Shown: positions 27,408-38,309, counted from the stretch's first letter. The stretch: DNA of 64,000 nucleotides from Saccharopolyspora aridisoli (GCF_004348445.1 NZ_SMKV01000028.1:1-64000), one strand, 5' to 3'. The notes: a model not told the origin generated them from the letters alone. Numbers and translations: made by a program.

Positions 27408-28706
27408 TCAGCTCCCCATCCGGGAATCCTTCGAGGTCTCCCGCATCCGCAGGTAGACCAGCAGGGAGATCAGCACGCAGCCGGAGACGTAGTAGAAGAA
27501 CGCGCTCTCCATGCCCGCCTGCTTGAGCCACAGCGCCACGTACTCCGACGTGCCGCCGAAGATCGCCACGGTCAGCGCGTAAGGCAGACCGACGCCGAGG
27601 GCTCGGATGTTGGTCGGGAACAACTCGGCCTTCACGATCGCGTTGATCGAGGTGTAGCCGGTGACGATGATCAGACCGCCCATCATCAGCAGGAACGCCG
27701 CGAACGGGTTCTGCGTGCCGCCGAGCACCGTCATCAGCGGGACGGTCAGCAGCGTGCCGGTGACGCCGAAGAACATCAGCAGCTTGCGGCGCCCGATCCG
27801 GTCGGACAGCGCACCCGCCAGCGGCTGCAGGACACCGAAGACCAGCAGGGCGGCGAAGTTGATCCACGCGGCCGTGGGCTTGTCGATGCCGCCCGTGTTG
27901 ACCATGTACTTCTGCAGGTAGGTGGTGTAGGTGTAGAACGCCACCGTGCCGCCGAGGGTCAGACCGACCACCAGCAGGCATTCCCGCGGGTACTGCAGCA
28001 GCGCCTTGACCGTGCCCTGCTCGGCGCCGGACTCCGACGAGGTCTTGTAGCTCTCGGTCTCGTCCATGCCGCGCCGCAGCCAGAGCACGACCAGCGCGCC
28101 GACAGCGCCGATGACGAACGGGATTCGCCAGCCCCAGGCATCCATCTCGTCGCCGGTGAGCACCTGCTGCAGGATGATCTGCACGCCCAGCGCGACCAGC
28201 TGCCCGGACACCAGCGTCACGTACTGGAAGCTGGAGTAGAAACCTCGCTTGCCCTCGGTGGCGACCTCGGAGAGGTAGGTCGCCGACGTCGAGTACTCAC
28301 CGCCGACCGAGATCCCCTGCAGCAGCCGAGCGGCCACCAGCAGCGCGGGCGCGGCCAGTCCGATCGAGTCGTAGCCCGGGGTCAGCGCGATGACCAGCGA
28401 GCCGAACGCCATCAGCGTCACCGACAGGGTCAGCGCCGCACGCCTGCCGAAGCGGTCGGCGTAGCGGCCCAGCATCCAGCCGCCCAGGGGACGCATCAGG
28501 AACCCGACGGCGAACACGGCTGCGGTGTTGAGCAGTTGCGCGGTCGAGTCACCCTTCGGGAAGAACGTCGCCGCGAAGTAGACGCTGAACGCCGTGTAGG
28601 CGTACCAGTCGTACCACTCGATGAGGTTCCCGATGGAACCTCGCACGACATTGCCGATCACTCGGCGTTCGGAGCGCACCGCCACATCGCGGCTTGCAGT
28701 CGTCAT
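27408..28706 (-). CDS. MFS transporter, metabolite:H+ symporter family
   Basis: A 432-residue, 12-helix permease of the MHS family, which includes KgtP (alpha-ketoglutarate), ProP and CitA. Marks are NLIEWYDWYAY at ~27-37, the loop motif GRYADRFGRRAAL, LLQGISVGGEYSTS, and DRIGRRKLLMFF in the second half. First gene of the operon MFS, response regulator, kinase, TAXI lipoprotein (38 bp to the regulator). The probable substrate is a carboxylate. Family-level call is firm; substrate is inference. Confidence 0.85.
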   Translation of the reverse strand: MTTASRDVAVRSERRVIGNVVRGSIGNLIEWYDWYAYTAFSVYFAATFFPKGDSTAQLLNTAAVFAVGFLMRPLGGWMLGRYADRFGRRAALTLSVTLMAFGSLVIALTPGYDSIGLAAPALLVAARLLQGISVGGEYSTSATYLSEVATEGKRGFYSSFQYVTLVSGQLVALGVQIILQQVLTGDEMDAWGWRIPFVIGAVGALVVLWLRRGMDETESYKTSSESGAEQGTVKALLQYPRECLLVVGLTLGGTVAFYTYTTYLQKYMVNTGGIDKPTAAWINFAALLVFGVLQPLAGALSDRIGRRKLLMFFGVTGTLLTVPLMTVLGGTQNPFAAFLLMMGGLIIVTGYTSINAIVKAELFPTNIRALGVGLPYALTVAIFGGTSEYVALWLKQAGMESAFFYYVSGCVLISLLVYLRMRETSKDSRMGS

Positions 28707-28779
28707 CTCGGCCTCCAGGTCTTGCGAGCTGAGAAGTGACGATGAACAGGCGGAGACGGCAGGACAACGGTCGGCGGGT

Positions 28780-28990
28780 TTCCTTTACATCGGGCTAACT
28801 TGAATCCTCGCCTGGAGGCCGGGGATTCCTGGCTCAGGCAGCACGGTCGCGCAGAGCACGACCGGGACTGCCACCCTCGATCCTTCGCATCCACCAACCG
28901 CAGGTCCCTGCCGTGCTCATGGGCCCGCTCGACGGCCCCGATCGCCGCATCAGCGGCCTTGCGAGTCAATGCGCGCTTCCTCCCCGCACT
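28780..28990 (-). mobile_element. Possible IS200/IS605-type right-end remnant
   Basis: On the minus strand the sequence GAATCCCCGGCCTCCAGGCG (~28808-28827), then AGGATTC, forms an imperfect hairpin. It closely resembles the subterminal hairpin at the right end of actinobacterial IS200/IS605-family elements. It is preceded by ~150 bp of basic, Cys-containing coding remnants (GRKRALTRKAADAA, then a CSARPCC cluster) in a broken frame. No intact TnpA or TnpB is present. It sits exactly between the inserted MFS/TAXI operon and the conserved P1-peptidase block. Confidence 0.35.
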
Positions 28991-29041
28991 GGAGCGAGGC
29001 CTCCGCGCTACGTTCTCCAGGTGATCGACAGGAGGTGCGCG

Positions 29042-30073
29042 ATGCCGTTGCAGCCGGGTGAACTGGACGCGCTGGTCGACGTGGAGGGCCTGCTGGTGGG
29101 CCATGACCAGCGGCTCGACGACCACTGGGCGACCGGGGCGACCGCCGTGATCGCCCCAGGCGGTGCCACCGCGGCCGTCGACGTGCGCGGGGGAGGGCCG
29201 GGCACGCGCGAGACCGACGTGCTCGAACCCAGCCACCTCGTGCAGCGGGTGAACGGCGTGGTGCTCGCCGGTGGCAGCGCCTACGGGCTCGCCGCCGCCG
29301 ACGGCGCCATGCGCTGGCTCGGTGAGCGCGGTCACGGCGTCCCCGTCGGCGGACCGGGCCAGGTCGTGCCGGTGGTGCCCGCGGCGGTGATCTTCGACGT
29401 GCCGATGAACGACTGGGGCAACCGGCCCGACGCCGACTTCGGCTACCGGGCCTGCGACAACGCCACCCGGACCGAGACCCGGCAGGGCAACGTCGGCGCC
29501 GGGACGGGCGCCGTGGTCGGGCCTGTCAAGGGCGGTGTGGGCACCGCCAGCGCCGTGCTGCCCGACGGCACCACAGTCGCCGCGCTGGTCGTGGTCAACG
29601 CCGCCGGGTCGGCCATCGATCCCGACACCGGGCTGCCCTGGACGTCCACTCCCGGGCTCCGCGCGCCCGATTCCCACGAGGTGGAAGCCGCGCGACCGCG
29701 CTACGAGGGGCGGCCCGGCCGCAACGGACCCGTCGACCGGCCGCTCAACACGACCCTCGGCGTCGTGGCCACCGATCTGGAGCTGAGCAAGTCCGAGTGC
29801 AGGCGCTTGGCCGTGGCCGGGCACGACGCGCTGGCCCGCGCCGTCCGGCCCGCTCACCTGCTCGTGGACGGCGACACCGTGTTCGGCCTGTCCACGGGCA
29901 CCGGTCACGCCCTCCCAGAGCCCGGAGCGCCTGGCTGGGCGGTTCGACTGGACCAGGTCAGCGTGGTGGCGGCCGAGGTCGTCGAACGCGCCATCGTCCG
30001 CGGGATGCTCGCGGCCGAGCCGGTCGGGGAGGTGATGTGCTACACGCGCCTCTATCCCTCCGCGCGGGAATGA
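29042..30073 (+). CDS. P1-family N-terminal-nucleophile peptidase/hydrolase
   Basis: A 343-residue Ntn hydrolase of the DmpA/NylC family, made as a proenzyme and self-cleaved. The expected cleavage site is Asn236-Thr237 in RPLNTTLGVVATD, so Thr237 would become the catalytic N-terminus. The upstream half has the typical LAGGSAYGLAAADGAMRWL and QGNVGAGTGAVVG segments. ATG 29042 follows AGGAGG at 5 bp. It matches Rv1333 in position, next to the mec-cysO-cysM genes. The natural substrate is unknown; family members cleave D-aminopeptides or nylon oligomers. Confidence 0.9.
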   Translation: MPLQPGELDALVDVEGLLVGHDQRLDDHWATGATAVIAPGGATAAVDVRGGGPGTRETDVLEPSHLVQRVNGVVLAGGSAYGLAAADGAMRWLGERGHGVPVGGPGQVVPVVPAAVIFDVPMNDWGNRPDADFGYRACDNATRTETRQGNVGAGTGAVVGPVKGGVGTASAVLPDGTTVAALVVVNAAGSAIDPDTGLPWTSTPGLRAPDSHEVEAARPRYEGRPGRNGPVDRPLNTTLGVVATDLELSKSECRRLAVAGHDALARAVRPAHLLVDGDTVFGLSTGTGHALPEPGAPGWAVRLDQVSVVAAEVVERAIVRGMLAAEPVGEVMCYTRLYPSARE

Positions 30074-30165
30074 ATCATCGTGGAACGTCGTTTGCCGGAA
30101 CGACGAACCCGCACCGGTTCGCCCGCGGTTCCAAATGCTGGGAGACCGGTGCCCCACCTACTAGG

Positions 30166-30630
30166 ATGGTTGCTGTGCTGGTGATCCGACGCGACCTCGT
30201 GGATGCGATGGTCGCGCATGCCCGACGGGACCACCCGGATGAGGCGTGCGGCGTGATTGCCGGACCGGAAGGGTCCGACCGTCCGGAACGCTTGATCGAA
30301 ATGATCAACGCCGAGCGTTCGCCCACCTTCTACCGGTTCGACTCCGCCGAGCAGTTGAAGGTGTGGCGGGGCATGGACGCCGCCGATGAAGAGCCGGTGG
30401 TCATCTACCACTCGCACACCTCTACCGAGGCCTACCCGTCGCGCACCGACGTCTCCTACGCCTCGGAGCCCAACGCGCACTACGTGCTCGTGTCCACGCG
30501 GGACCCGCAGACCCATGAGCTGCGTTCCTACCGCATCCTCGATGGCCAGGTCACCGAGGAGCCGGTGGAGGTCGTGGAGTCGTACATGTTCGCCCACACC
30601 GGTAGCGACGAGGTTCCCGACCGCGGCTGA
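30166..30630 (+). CDS. mec: JAMM metalloprotease of the CysO-cysteine pathway (Mec)
   Basis: A 154-residue MPN+/JAMM zinc protease that releases cysteine from the CysO-cysteine adduct in the mycobacterial pathway (Rv1334). The complete motif is visible: Glu26 in DEACG, then H82-x-H84 and Asp95 in YHSHTSTEAYPSRTD. It lies directly before cysO and cysM. GTG 30175 is an alternative start; the TAGGAT at 30163-30168 could be a -10 element giving a leaderless message from it. Because CysO here has residues beyond its GG, this protease may also process the CysO precursor. Confidence 0.9.
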   Translation: MVAVLVIRRDLVDAMVAHARRDHPDEACGVIAGPEGSDRPERLIEMINAERSPTFYRFDSAEQLKVWRGMDAADEEPVVIYHSHTSTEAYPSRTDVSYASEPNAHYVLVSTRDPQTHELRSYRILDGQVTEEPVEVVESYMFAHTGSDEVPDRG

Positions 30631-30672
30631 TCCGCGGCTCGCCCAAGACCGTTGTTCGCGTTCCCTATGTAG

Positions 30673-31941
<1,269 letters not shown>

Positions 31942-31949
31942 CCCACCGG

Positions 31950-31985
31950 AAGACCCCGCCTCCCCGAGGAGGCGGGGTCTTTTCT
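31950..31985 (+). terminator. Rho-independent terminator of mec-cysO-cysM
   Basis: A 14-bp perfect stem, AAGACCCCGCCTCC (31950-31963) pairing with 31968-31981 around a CCGA loop, then TTTT. It begins nine bases after the cysM stop. Confidence 0.93.
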
Positions 31986-32047
31986 GGTGTGGGTCAGCCC
32001 CCGGAGGGTTTGGACGACCCGGATGACCCCCGTGATCCAACCCTGAT

Positions 32048-32081
32048 CACCGCCGTGATCGGGTCCCCGATCACGGCGGTG
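32048..32081. terminator. 16-bp perfect hairpin, likely terminator of the SMP-30 gene
   Basis: CACCGCCGTGATCGGG (32048-32063) pairs perfectly with 32066-32081, leaving a nominal 2-nt gap that in RNA would open to a 4-nt loop. It lies 54 bp beyond the 3' end of the minus-strand SMP-30 gene and after the cysM terminator. There is no T-tract on either side. An alternative reading is a protein-binding palindrome. Confidence 0.55.
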
Positions 32082-32134
32082 TCCGTGTCACCCCGAGCCC
32101 GAGCCCTAGCTGGGGTCGTGGTCGGGGCGGGTGG

Positions 32135-32977
32135 TCAACCCGTGAAGGCGAAGGCTCTCAGGCCTTCTGCGGTGGTGCGGAGGGTCAAGAGCGTGCCGTC
32201 CGTGGTGGTGGGGGAGGGGAGACCCTCCCGAGCCGTGGTGATGTAGAGGTCTTGGAGGTCCTGGCCGCCGAAGCAGAGGCCGGTGGGGCGCTGAGCCGGT
32301 AGGGGGATCGTCTCCGCGAGCTCGCCGTTGGGGGCGTAGCGGTGGAGTTCGCCCTTGTCGCGGACCGCCGTCCACAGGGAGCCGTCGGTGGCCACCGCCA
32401 GGCCGGAGGGCTGGCCGCCGACCTCGCAGAGGGTGCGCCGGTTGCCCAGCATGCCCGCGTCGACGTCGAAGTCGAGGACCTCGATGCGGCTGGTGCCCGC
32501 GTCGGCGACGTAGAACCGGGAGTCGTCAGGGCTGGTGGCCAGCCCGAGCCCGGCCCCGAGGTCCTTGATGATCACACCCGCCGAGCCGTCCGGGTTCACC
32601 CGCGCCAGCCAGCCGTCGCCGGACTCGTCCTCGCGCATCGTCGTGGCCCAGAGCCGACCCTTGCGGTCGATCATCGTGGCACCGGCCTGCACGCCCTCGC
32701 GGGCCCAGTAGACCAGCCAGGTGCGCTGCTCGCCGTGGGCGTCGAACAGCGCGATGCCCTCCCGCAGGTGCAGCACCAGGCCACCTCGGCTGCGGGGCTT
32801 CGCGCCACCGGTCTGCTGCTGCAACGTCATCGTCGCGTTCGCGTGACCCGGGCGGTAGCGGTGCACCTCCCCCGCCTGCGGATCCGTCCACAGCAGGGTT
32901 TCGGTGCCTACGTCCCAAGTGGGCGCCTGTCCGGAACGCGCCGTCGCCTGAACTGCGATGTCGACCTGGGCGTGCAC
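32135..32977 (-). CDS. SMP-30/gluconolactonase-family protein
   Basis: A 280-residue six-bladed beta-propeller. Family marks are the N-terminal GQAPTWDVGTETLLWTD (bearing the likely metal Glu), MIDRKGRLWATTM, a TSPDDSRFYVADAGTSRI blade, and GGQPSGLAVATDGSLWTA. Enzymes of this family are calcium- or zinc-dependent lactonases. It stands alone on the minus strand and interrupts the order cysM-rhomboid that is conserved in mycobacteria. The substrate is unknown. Confidence 0.85.
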   Translation of the reverse strand: MHAQVDIAVQATARSGQAPTWDVGTETLLWTDPQAGEVHRYRPGHANATMTLQQQTGGAKPRSRGGLVLHLREGIALFDAHGEQRTWLVYWAREGVQAGATMIDRKGRLWATTMREDESGDGWLARVNPDGSAGVIIKDLGAGLGLATSPDDSRFYVADAGTSRIEVLDFDVDAGMLGNRRTLCEVGGQPSGLAVATDGSLWTAVRDKGELHRYAPNGELAETIPLPAQRPTGLCFGGQDLQDLYITTAREGLPSPTTTDGTLLTLRTTAEGLRAFAFTG

Positions 32978-33155
32978 ACTTCACCTTTCGACCACCGGAC
33001 GCAACGGTGACGAACCCTACCGCGAAGATCATCCGATGGGGCCATATGGCGCAAACCCCGATGATCCGAAATCCACTCGATGCTCAATCGCGGCGCGGTC
33101 GGAATCAGGGTCGATCCCGATCCCCGGGGTCGTTCCTGGCGCTAGGCTCGAAGGC

Positions 33156-33797
33156 GTGACACGCCCGATGGAACGTCCACGTCCGCGAGTGCTGCCCGCG
33201 CACCCGCTGCGGGCCGCGTTCGGCATGCTCGTCTGCATCGCGGTGCTGTTCGGCATCGAGTTCTACGACGTGGCGACCCCGGCGCCCAACCCGGCGATGG
33301 ACCTCGACGCCAACGGCATCAACCCGCGCACCGTCGACGGCCTCGACGGCATCCTCTGGGCGCCGCTGCTGCACTTCGGCTGGCAGCACCTGATCGGCAA
33401 CTCGCTGCCGCTGTTCGTGCTCGGCTGGCTGCTGCTCGCGGGTGGGGTCCGCCAGTTCATCGGCGTCACCGCCGTGGTGTGGATCGTCGCCGGCATCGGG
33501 ACGTGGTCGATCGGCGCACCCGGCTACCACGTCGGGGCCTCCGGCGTGATCTTCGGCTGGATGGTGTTCCTGCTGCTGCGAGGATTCGCCCAGCGCAGCA
33601 TCGCCCAGGTGCTGGTCGCCGTGGTGCTGTTCTTCTACTGGGGCGGCATGCTCTGGGGCGTGCTGCCCGGCCAGCCCGGCATCTCCTGGGAGGGTCACCT
33701 CTTCGGCGCGGTCGGCGGGGCCATGGCCACGTGGCTGGTGGCGCGCAGCACCAGGCGGCGGGTTTCGGGCCCCGGGCCTGGCACACTGAGCGGGTGA
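33156..33797 (+). CDS. Rhomboid-family intramembrane serine protease
   Basis: A 213-residue membrane protein with six hydrophobic helices. The catalytic dyad is Ser129 in [11 protein letters not shown] and His181 in [11 protein letters not shown]. The upstream [14 protein letters not shown] gives the conserved His/Asn of the oxyanion side. It corresponds to Rv1337. GTG 33156 is chosen; the last four bases overlap murI (GTGA). Its substrate is unknown. Confidence 0.9.
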   Translation: MTRPMERPRPRVLPAHPLRAAFGMLVCIAVLFGIEFYDVATPAPNPAMDLDANGINPRTVDGLDGILWAPLLHFGWQHLIGNSLPLFVLGWLLLAGGVRQFIGVTAVVWIVAGIGTWSIGAPGYHVGASGVIFGWMVFLLLRGFAQRSIAQVLVAVVLFFYWGGMLWGVLPGQPGISWEGHLFGAVGGAMATWLVARSTRRRVSGPGPGTLSG

Positions 33798-34609
33798 CCA
33801 ACGCTCCGATCGGGATCTTCGATTCCGGCGTAGGCGGGCTGACCGTGAGCCGAGCGATCATGGACCAGCTGCCTGCTGAGACCGTCCACTACGTGGGTGA
33901 CACCGCCAACGCGCCCTACGGGCCGATGCCGCTGGCCGAAATCCGCTCCCGCACCTTGGCGATCACCGACGCGATGGTCGACGAAGGCGTGAAGATGCTG
34001 GTCATCGCCTGCAACACCGCCTCATCGGCCTGCCTGCGCGACGCGCGCGAGCGCTACTCGATCCCCGTGGTGGAAGTCGTGCTGCCCGCGGTCCGCAGGG
34101 CCGTGTCCACCACGCGCAACCGGCGCGTCGGCGTCATCGGCACCGACGCCACCATCCGCTCCCGCGCCTACGACGACGCCTTCACCGCAGCGCCGGACAT
34201 CGAGCTGACCACGGCGGCCTGCCCGCGGTTCGCCGACTTCGTCGAGCGCGGCATCACCAGCGGTCGGCAGGTGCTGGGACTCGCGCAGAACTACCTCGAC
34301 CCGTTGCAGCAGGCCGACGTCGACACCCTCGTGCTGGGGTGCACGCACTACCCGCTGCTGACGGGTGTGCTGCAACTGGCGATGGGTGAGCAGGTGACGC
34401 TGGTGTCCAGCGCGGAGGAGACCGCCAAGGACGTCGTCCGGGTGCTCACCGAGCAGGACCGGCTCGCCGAACCGGAGAACCTGCCCGCGCACGAGTTCCG
34501 GGTCACCGGCGCACCCGAGCGCTTCGCCCGGTTGGCCCGCCGCTTTCTCGGTCCGGCTCCCTCGGCCGATGCCGTTCTGCCGCTTCGCGTGTCAGGCTCT
34601 GTCGCATGA
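33794..34609 (+). CDS. murI: Glutamate racemase
   Basis: A 271-residue enzyme making D-glutamate for peptidoglycan. The two catalytic cysteines are Cys73 (VIACNTAS) and Cys183 ([10 protein letters not shown]). The N-terminal [13 protein letters not shown] and [10 protein letters not shown] motifs are intact. It overlaps the rhomboid gene by four bases and the next gene by four, forming a tight cluster as in Rv1337-Rv1339. Confidence 0.95.
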   Translation: MTNAPIGIFDSGVGGLTVSRAIMDQLPAETVHYVGDTANAPYGPMPLAEIRSRTLAITDAMVDEGVKMLVIACNTASSACLRDARERYSIPVVEVVLPAVRRAVSTTRNRRVGVIGTDATIRSRAYDDAFTAAPDIELTTAACPRFADFVERGITSGRQVLGLAQNYLDPLQQADVDTLVLGCTHYPLLTGVLQLAMGEQVTLVSSAEETAKDVVRVLTEQDRLAEPENLPAHEFRVTGAPERFARLARRFLGPAPSADAVLPLRVSGSVA

Positions 34610-35376
34610 AGCTGACGGTCCTCGGCTGCGCCGGGAGCATTCCCGGGCCAGACTCGCCCGCGTCCGGATACCTCCTGGAATTCGGTGACACCCGCATCGC
34701 GCTGGATCTGGGCAACGGCACGCTCGGCGCGATGCAGCGCTTCATCGACCCGTTCGACCTCGACGCGCTGCTCTTCAGCCACCTGCACCCCGACCACTGC
34801 GCCGACTTCGGCGCGCTGACGGTCTACCGGCGCTACCGGCCTCACCCGCCGTACGACGCGCGCGCCCGGCGGCTGCCGGTGTTCGGCCCGGACAACGCCC
34901 CGGAACGGCTCGCCGCGCTGTACGCGCCGACCGCTGCTGAGCTCGCCGAGACCGACCTGTCCGACGTCTTCGACTTCCGCCCCGTCGGCACCGAGCCGGT
35001 GACCGTCGGGCCGTTCACCATCCGCGCGGTCGAGGTCGCCCACCTGTGCCCGACCTGGGGGTTCCGCGTCGAGGCGGAGGGCCGGGTGCTCGCCTACACC
35101 GGCGACACCGGGCCGTGCGGCCAGCTCGACGAGCTGGCGGCCGGTGCCCACGTGCTGCTCGCCGAGGCGTCCTGGGAGCACCACGAGGACGCCCCGATGA
35201 ACGTCCACCTCTCGGGCCGCCAGGCCGCCGAGGTCGCCAAGACCGCGGCCGTCGAGCGCCTCCTGATCACCCACCTGGTGCCCTGGACCGACCACAGCGC
35301 CATCCACGCGGAGGCCAGGGCCGCCTTCGACGGCCCCACCCAACTCGTCCAGGCGGGCGCCACCTACGAGGTGTGA
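34606..35376 (+). CDS. Metallo-beta-lactamase-fold cyclic-nucleotide phosphodiesterase (Rv1339-like)
   Basis: A 256-residue MBL-fold hydrolase. The metal motif [10 protein letters not shown] (~59-68), the AYTGDTGP motif and a final TPH-like LLITHLVPW give the two-metal site. Position after murI and before rph matches mycobacterial Rv1339, reported as an atypical cAMP phosphodiesterase, so the same activity is likely. It lacks the ribonuclease Z insertion. Confidence 0.85.
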   Translation: MKLTVLGCAGSIPGPDSPASGYLLEFGDTRIALDLGNGTLGAMQRFIDPFDLDALLFSHLHPDHCADFGALTVYRRYRPHPPYDARARRLPVFGPDNAPERLAALYAPTAAELAETDLSDVFDFRPVGTEPVTVGPFTIRAVEVAHLCPTWGFRVEAEGRVLAYTGDTGPCGQLDELAAGAHVLLAEASWEHHEDAPMNVHLSGRQAAEVAKTAAVERLLITHLVPWTDHSAIHAEARAAFDGPTQLVQAGATYEV

Positions 35377-35470
35377 AGGATGCGAACTCCGGCCGGGGGG
35401 TCAGAGGTGACCTCCGTGCGGTGGTTGGGGGCTGCGACGGCTCGTTGGGGCCTGGGCTTAGGGTTGAGCC

Positions 35471-36226
35471 GTGGCTAGAGCGGATGGGCGTAGTGATGAT
35501 CAGCTTCGCGATGTGAAGATCACGCGGGGATACCAGGACTGGCCTGCGGGTTCGGTGCTGGTGGAGTTCGGCCGTACCCGGGTGCTCTGCGCGGCCAGCG
35601 TGCAGGAGGGCGTTCCGCGCTGGCGGACCGGCTCCGGGCTGGGCTGGGTCACCGCCGAGTACGCGATGCTGCCCTCGGCGACCAACACGCGCGGCTCCCG
35701 CGAGTCGGTGAAGGGCCGCATCGGCGGCCGCACCCACGAGATCTCCCGGCTGATCGGCCGGTCCCTGCGCGCCTGCATCGACATGGCGGCGCTGGGCGAG
35801 AACACCATCACCCTGGACTGCGACGTGATCCAGGCCGACGGCGGAACCCGCACCGCCGCGATCACCGGCGCCTACGTGGCGCTGGCCGACGCGGTGACGT
35901 GGCTGGGCGCTGCCGGCCGGCTGTCCGACCCGAAGCCGCTGTCGTGCGCGATCCAGGCGGTCAGCGTCGGCGTCGTCGACGGCCGCGTGCGCCTGGACCT
36001 GCCCTACGAGGAGGACTCGCGCGCCGAGGTCGACATGAACGTGGTCGCCACCGACCACGGCACCCTGGTCGAGGTGCAGGGCACCGGCGAGGGCGCCACC
36101 TACACCCGCTCCACCATGGACAAGATGCTCGACTTCGCGCTGGCCGGATGCGGTGAGCTCGCTCGCCTGCAGGAATCCGCGCTCGCCGAGCCGTACCCGG
36201 GTGAGCTGCCCGGGGGCGTGGCATGA
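35471..36226 (+). CDS. rph: Ribonuclease PH
   Basis: A 251-residue phosphorolytic 3' exoribonuclease that trims tRNA precursors. The N-terminal [33 protein letters not shown], the [20 protein letters not shown] segment and the acidic [19 protein letters not shown] motif are those of the family. GTG start. It overlaps rdgB by four bases, matching Rv1340-Rv1341. Confidence 0.95.
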   Translation: MARADGRSDDQLRDVKITRGYQDWPAGSVLVEFGRTRVLCAASVQEGVPRWRTGSGLGWVTAEYAMLPSATNTRGSRESVKGRIGGRTHEISRLIGRSLRACIDMAALGENTITLDCDVIQADGGTRTAAITGAYVALADAVTWLGAAGRLSDPKPLSCAIQAVSVGVVDGRVRLDLPYEEDSRAEVDMNVVATDHGTLVEVQGTGEGATYTRSTMDKMLDFALAGCGELARLQESALAEPYPGELPGGVA

Positions 36227-36828
36227 GCCGGTTGCTGCTGGCCACCCGCAACCAGAAGAAGCTGGTGGAGCTGCGCCGCATCCTCGAAGCCGAGGGCGTC
36301 ACGGGCCTGGAGGTCATCGGACTGGCCGACGTGCCGGAGTTCCCGGAGGCGCCGGAGACCGGTGCCACCTTCGAGGACAACGCCCTGGCCAAGGCCGCCG
36401 ACGCGGCTCGGGCCACGGGCCTGCCCGCCGTCGCCGACGACTCGGGCCTGGAGATCGACGCGCTCAACGGGATGCCGGGTGTGCTCTCGGCCCGCTGGGC
36501 CGGTGCGCACGGCGATGACCAGGCGAACCTGGAACTCGTGCTAGGGCAGATCAGGGACGTGCCGGACGAGCGGCGCGGTGGGGCGTTCGTCTCCGCCGCC
36601 GCGCTCGTGCTGCCCGACGGCGGCGGAACCGTGGTGCGAGGTGAGTGGCGCGGCACGATCATCCGGGATCCGCGGGGAGCCAACGGGTTCGGCTACGACC
36701 CGATCTTCGTGCCCGAGGGCGAGACCCGCACCTCCGCCGAGCTCTCCCCGGAGGAGAAGGACGCCGACTCGCACCGCGGCCGGGCCCTTCGCCTTCTGCT
36801 CCCGTCGTTGCGCGAGCTCACCGGCTGA
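36223..36828 (+). CDS. rdgB: XTP/dITP diphosphatase (HAM1/RdgB)
   Basis: A 201-residue house-cleaning nucleotide pyrophosphatase that removes dITP and XTP. The [18 protein letters not shown] motif, [39 protein letters not shown] and the SHRGRAL C-terminal motif are all present. ATG overlaps the rph stop. Confidence 0.95.
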   Translation: MSRLLLATRNQKKLVELRRILEAEGVTGLEVIGLADVPEFPEAPETGATFEDNALAKAADAARATGLPAVADDSGLEIDALNGMPGVLSARWAGAHGDDQANLELVLGQIRDVPDERRGGAFVSAAALVLPDGGGTVVRGEWRGTIIRDPRGANGFGYDPIFVPEGETRTSAELSPEEKDADSHRGRALRLLLPSLRELTG

Positions 36829-36885
36829 CGTGATGTCGCTCGCCCCGGTGGGGGCCTGACCGGGATCGCCCGTTAACTTCGGTGC

Positions 36886-37644
36886 GTGTTCACCGATTGG
36901 TTTGAACTGGTCCTGCTCGTCGTCGTCGGCTTCCTGTCCGGCGCGGTGAACGCGGTGGCCGGTGGCGGCTCCTTGCTGGTGTTCCCGGCGCTGCTGGCGA
37001 CCGGGATGACGCCGCTGGTGGCCAACGTGACCAACTCGGTGGCGCAGGGACCCGGTTTCGTGGGCGCGGCGGTCAGCCAGCGCGGCGACCTCACCGGCAG
37101 TCCGCGCCGGATTCGGACCACCTCGATCGCGGCGGGCGTGGGCTCAGCTGTTGGCTGCGTGCTGCTGATGGTGCTGCCGGGTGAGGTCTTCGACGCCGTG
37201 GTCCCGGCGCTGGTCGGGTTGTCGGCGGTGCTGATGGCCTTCCAGAACACGATCCGCGAGTGGCTCGGCGCACCGGCCGAGGGCGCCCCGGACCGCACGG
37301 TGTTGCTCACCGTCGGGATCTTCCTCGCCTCGGTCTACGGCGGGTACTTCGGCGGAGCGCGCAGCGTCATCCTGATCGCGATCCTGGTGCTGGCCGCGAC
37401 CGACAGCATGCGCAGGCTCAACGCGCTCAAGAGCTGGCTGGGAATGATCGGCAGCGCCGCCACGCTCGTCGTCTACGCGCTCATCGCCCCGGTGGACTGG
37501 GTCGCGGTGGCGATGCTGGTGCCCACCACGGTCATCGGCGGCTACGCGGGCGGAAAGCTCGCCCAGCGCCTCCCGTCGACCCTGCTCCGCTACTTGGTGG
37601 TCGTCATCGCAGCAGGCGTAGCCATCCACATGGTCCTGGACTAG
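36886..37644 (+). CDS. TauE/SafE-family sulfite/anion exporter
   Basis: A 252-residue membrane protein with eight or so helices. The two family repeats are visible: VVGFLSGAVNAVAGGGSLL near the N-terminus and LASVYGGYFGGARSVILI in the second half. Family members export sulphite or organosulphonates. It starts (GTG) 57 bp after rdgB and may be the end of that transcript. The nearby cysteine genes make a sulphur role reasonable but not proven. Confidence 0.88.
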   Translation: MFTDWFELVLLVVVGFLSGAVNAVAGGGSLLVFPALLATGMTPLVANVTNSVAQGPGFVGAAVSQRGDLTGSPRRIRTTSIAAGVGSAVGCVLLMVLPGEVFDAVVPALVGLSAVLMAFQNTIREWLGAPAEGAPDRTVLLTVGIFLASVYGGYFGGARSVILIAILVLAATDSMRRLNALKSWLGMIGSAATLVVYALIAPVDWVAVAMLVPTTVIGGYAGGKLAQRLPSTLLRYLVVVIAAGVAIHMVLD

Positions 37645-37689
37645 TAGGGCCCCGGTCGGCGGTAGCCGCCGTTCGAGTGAGGACTCAGC

Positions 37690-37792
37690 TCGCAGCGCCG
37701 CGGGTGCTCAGACGTCTTCCGGGGAGGACCGCCGCAGCGCCGCGCATGTGGGGCATGCGCGGTCGGATCCCGGAGCCAGCAGACGTCTGAGG
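37690..37792 (+). repeat. Dispersed intergenic repeat, shortened copy
   Basis: Contains GCCGCGGGTGCTCAGACGTC (~37698) and CGGAGCCAGCAGACGTCTGAG (~37769, 20 bases shown of the matching run), the same start and end landmarks as the larger copies with the middle reduced. The preceding CGGCGG-TAG-CCGCCG hairpin (~37657) may end the TauE transcript. Confidence 0.45.
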
Positions 37793-37835
37793 TCCCGTTA
37801 CCAGCGCTCCTGACCAAGGTGATCGCTGAGGAGGA

Positions 37836-38309
37836 TCAGGCCCCGATCTCCCTGCGGAGCCTGTCGACGTGGCCTGTGGCCTTGACGTTGTAGAGGGCCT
37901 TGGCGATCTTGCCGTCGGGGTCGACGACGAAGGTCGAGCGGATGACGCCCTGCACGACCCTGCCGTAGTTCTTCTTCTCGCCGAAGGCGCCCCAAGCGGT
38001 CATGACGGCGCGGTCCTCGTCGGACAGCAGCGGGAACGTGAGCCCCTCGGCGTCGCGGAACTTCGCGAGCTTCGCCGGCTTGTCCGGGGAGATGCCGAGC
38101 ACGTCGAAACCGGCATCGGTGAGCTCGGCGAGGCTGTCGCGGAAGTCGCACGCCTCCTTGGTGCAGCCCGGGGTGCTCGCGGCGGGGTAGAAGTAGACGA
38201 CCACCGAGCGGCCGCGGAAATCGCTCAGCGAGACGATGTTGCCGTCGGCGTCCGGCAGCGCGAACTCGGGTGCGGGGTCGCCGTCGGAGAGTCGGTTCTG
38301 TTCGCTCAT
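37836..38309 (-). CDS. bcp: Thioredoxin-dependent peroxiredoxin (BCP/PrxQ)
   Basis: A 157-residue peroxiredoxin that reduces hydroperoxides. The peroxidatic Cys49 lies in STPGCTKEACDF with the resolving Cys54 five residues later, the pattern of atypical 2-Cys BCP enzymes. The GRSVVVYFYP strand precedes it. ATG 38309. Confidence 0.93.
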   Translation of the reverse strand: MSEQNRLSDGDPAPEFALPDADGNIVSLSDFRGRSVVVYFYPAASTPGCTKEACDFRDSLAELTDAGFDVLGISPDKPAKLAKFRDAEGLTFPLLSDEDRAVMTAWGAFGEKKNYGRVVQGVIRSTFVVDPDGKIAKALYNVKATGHVDRLRREIGA

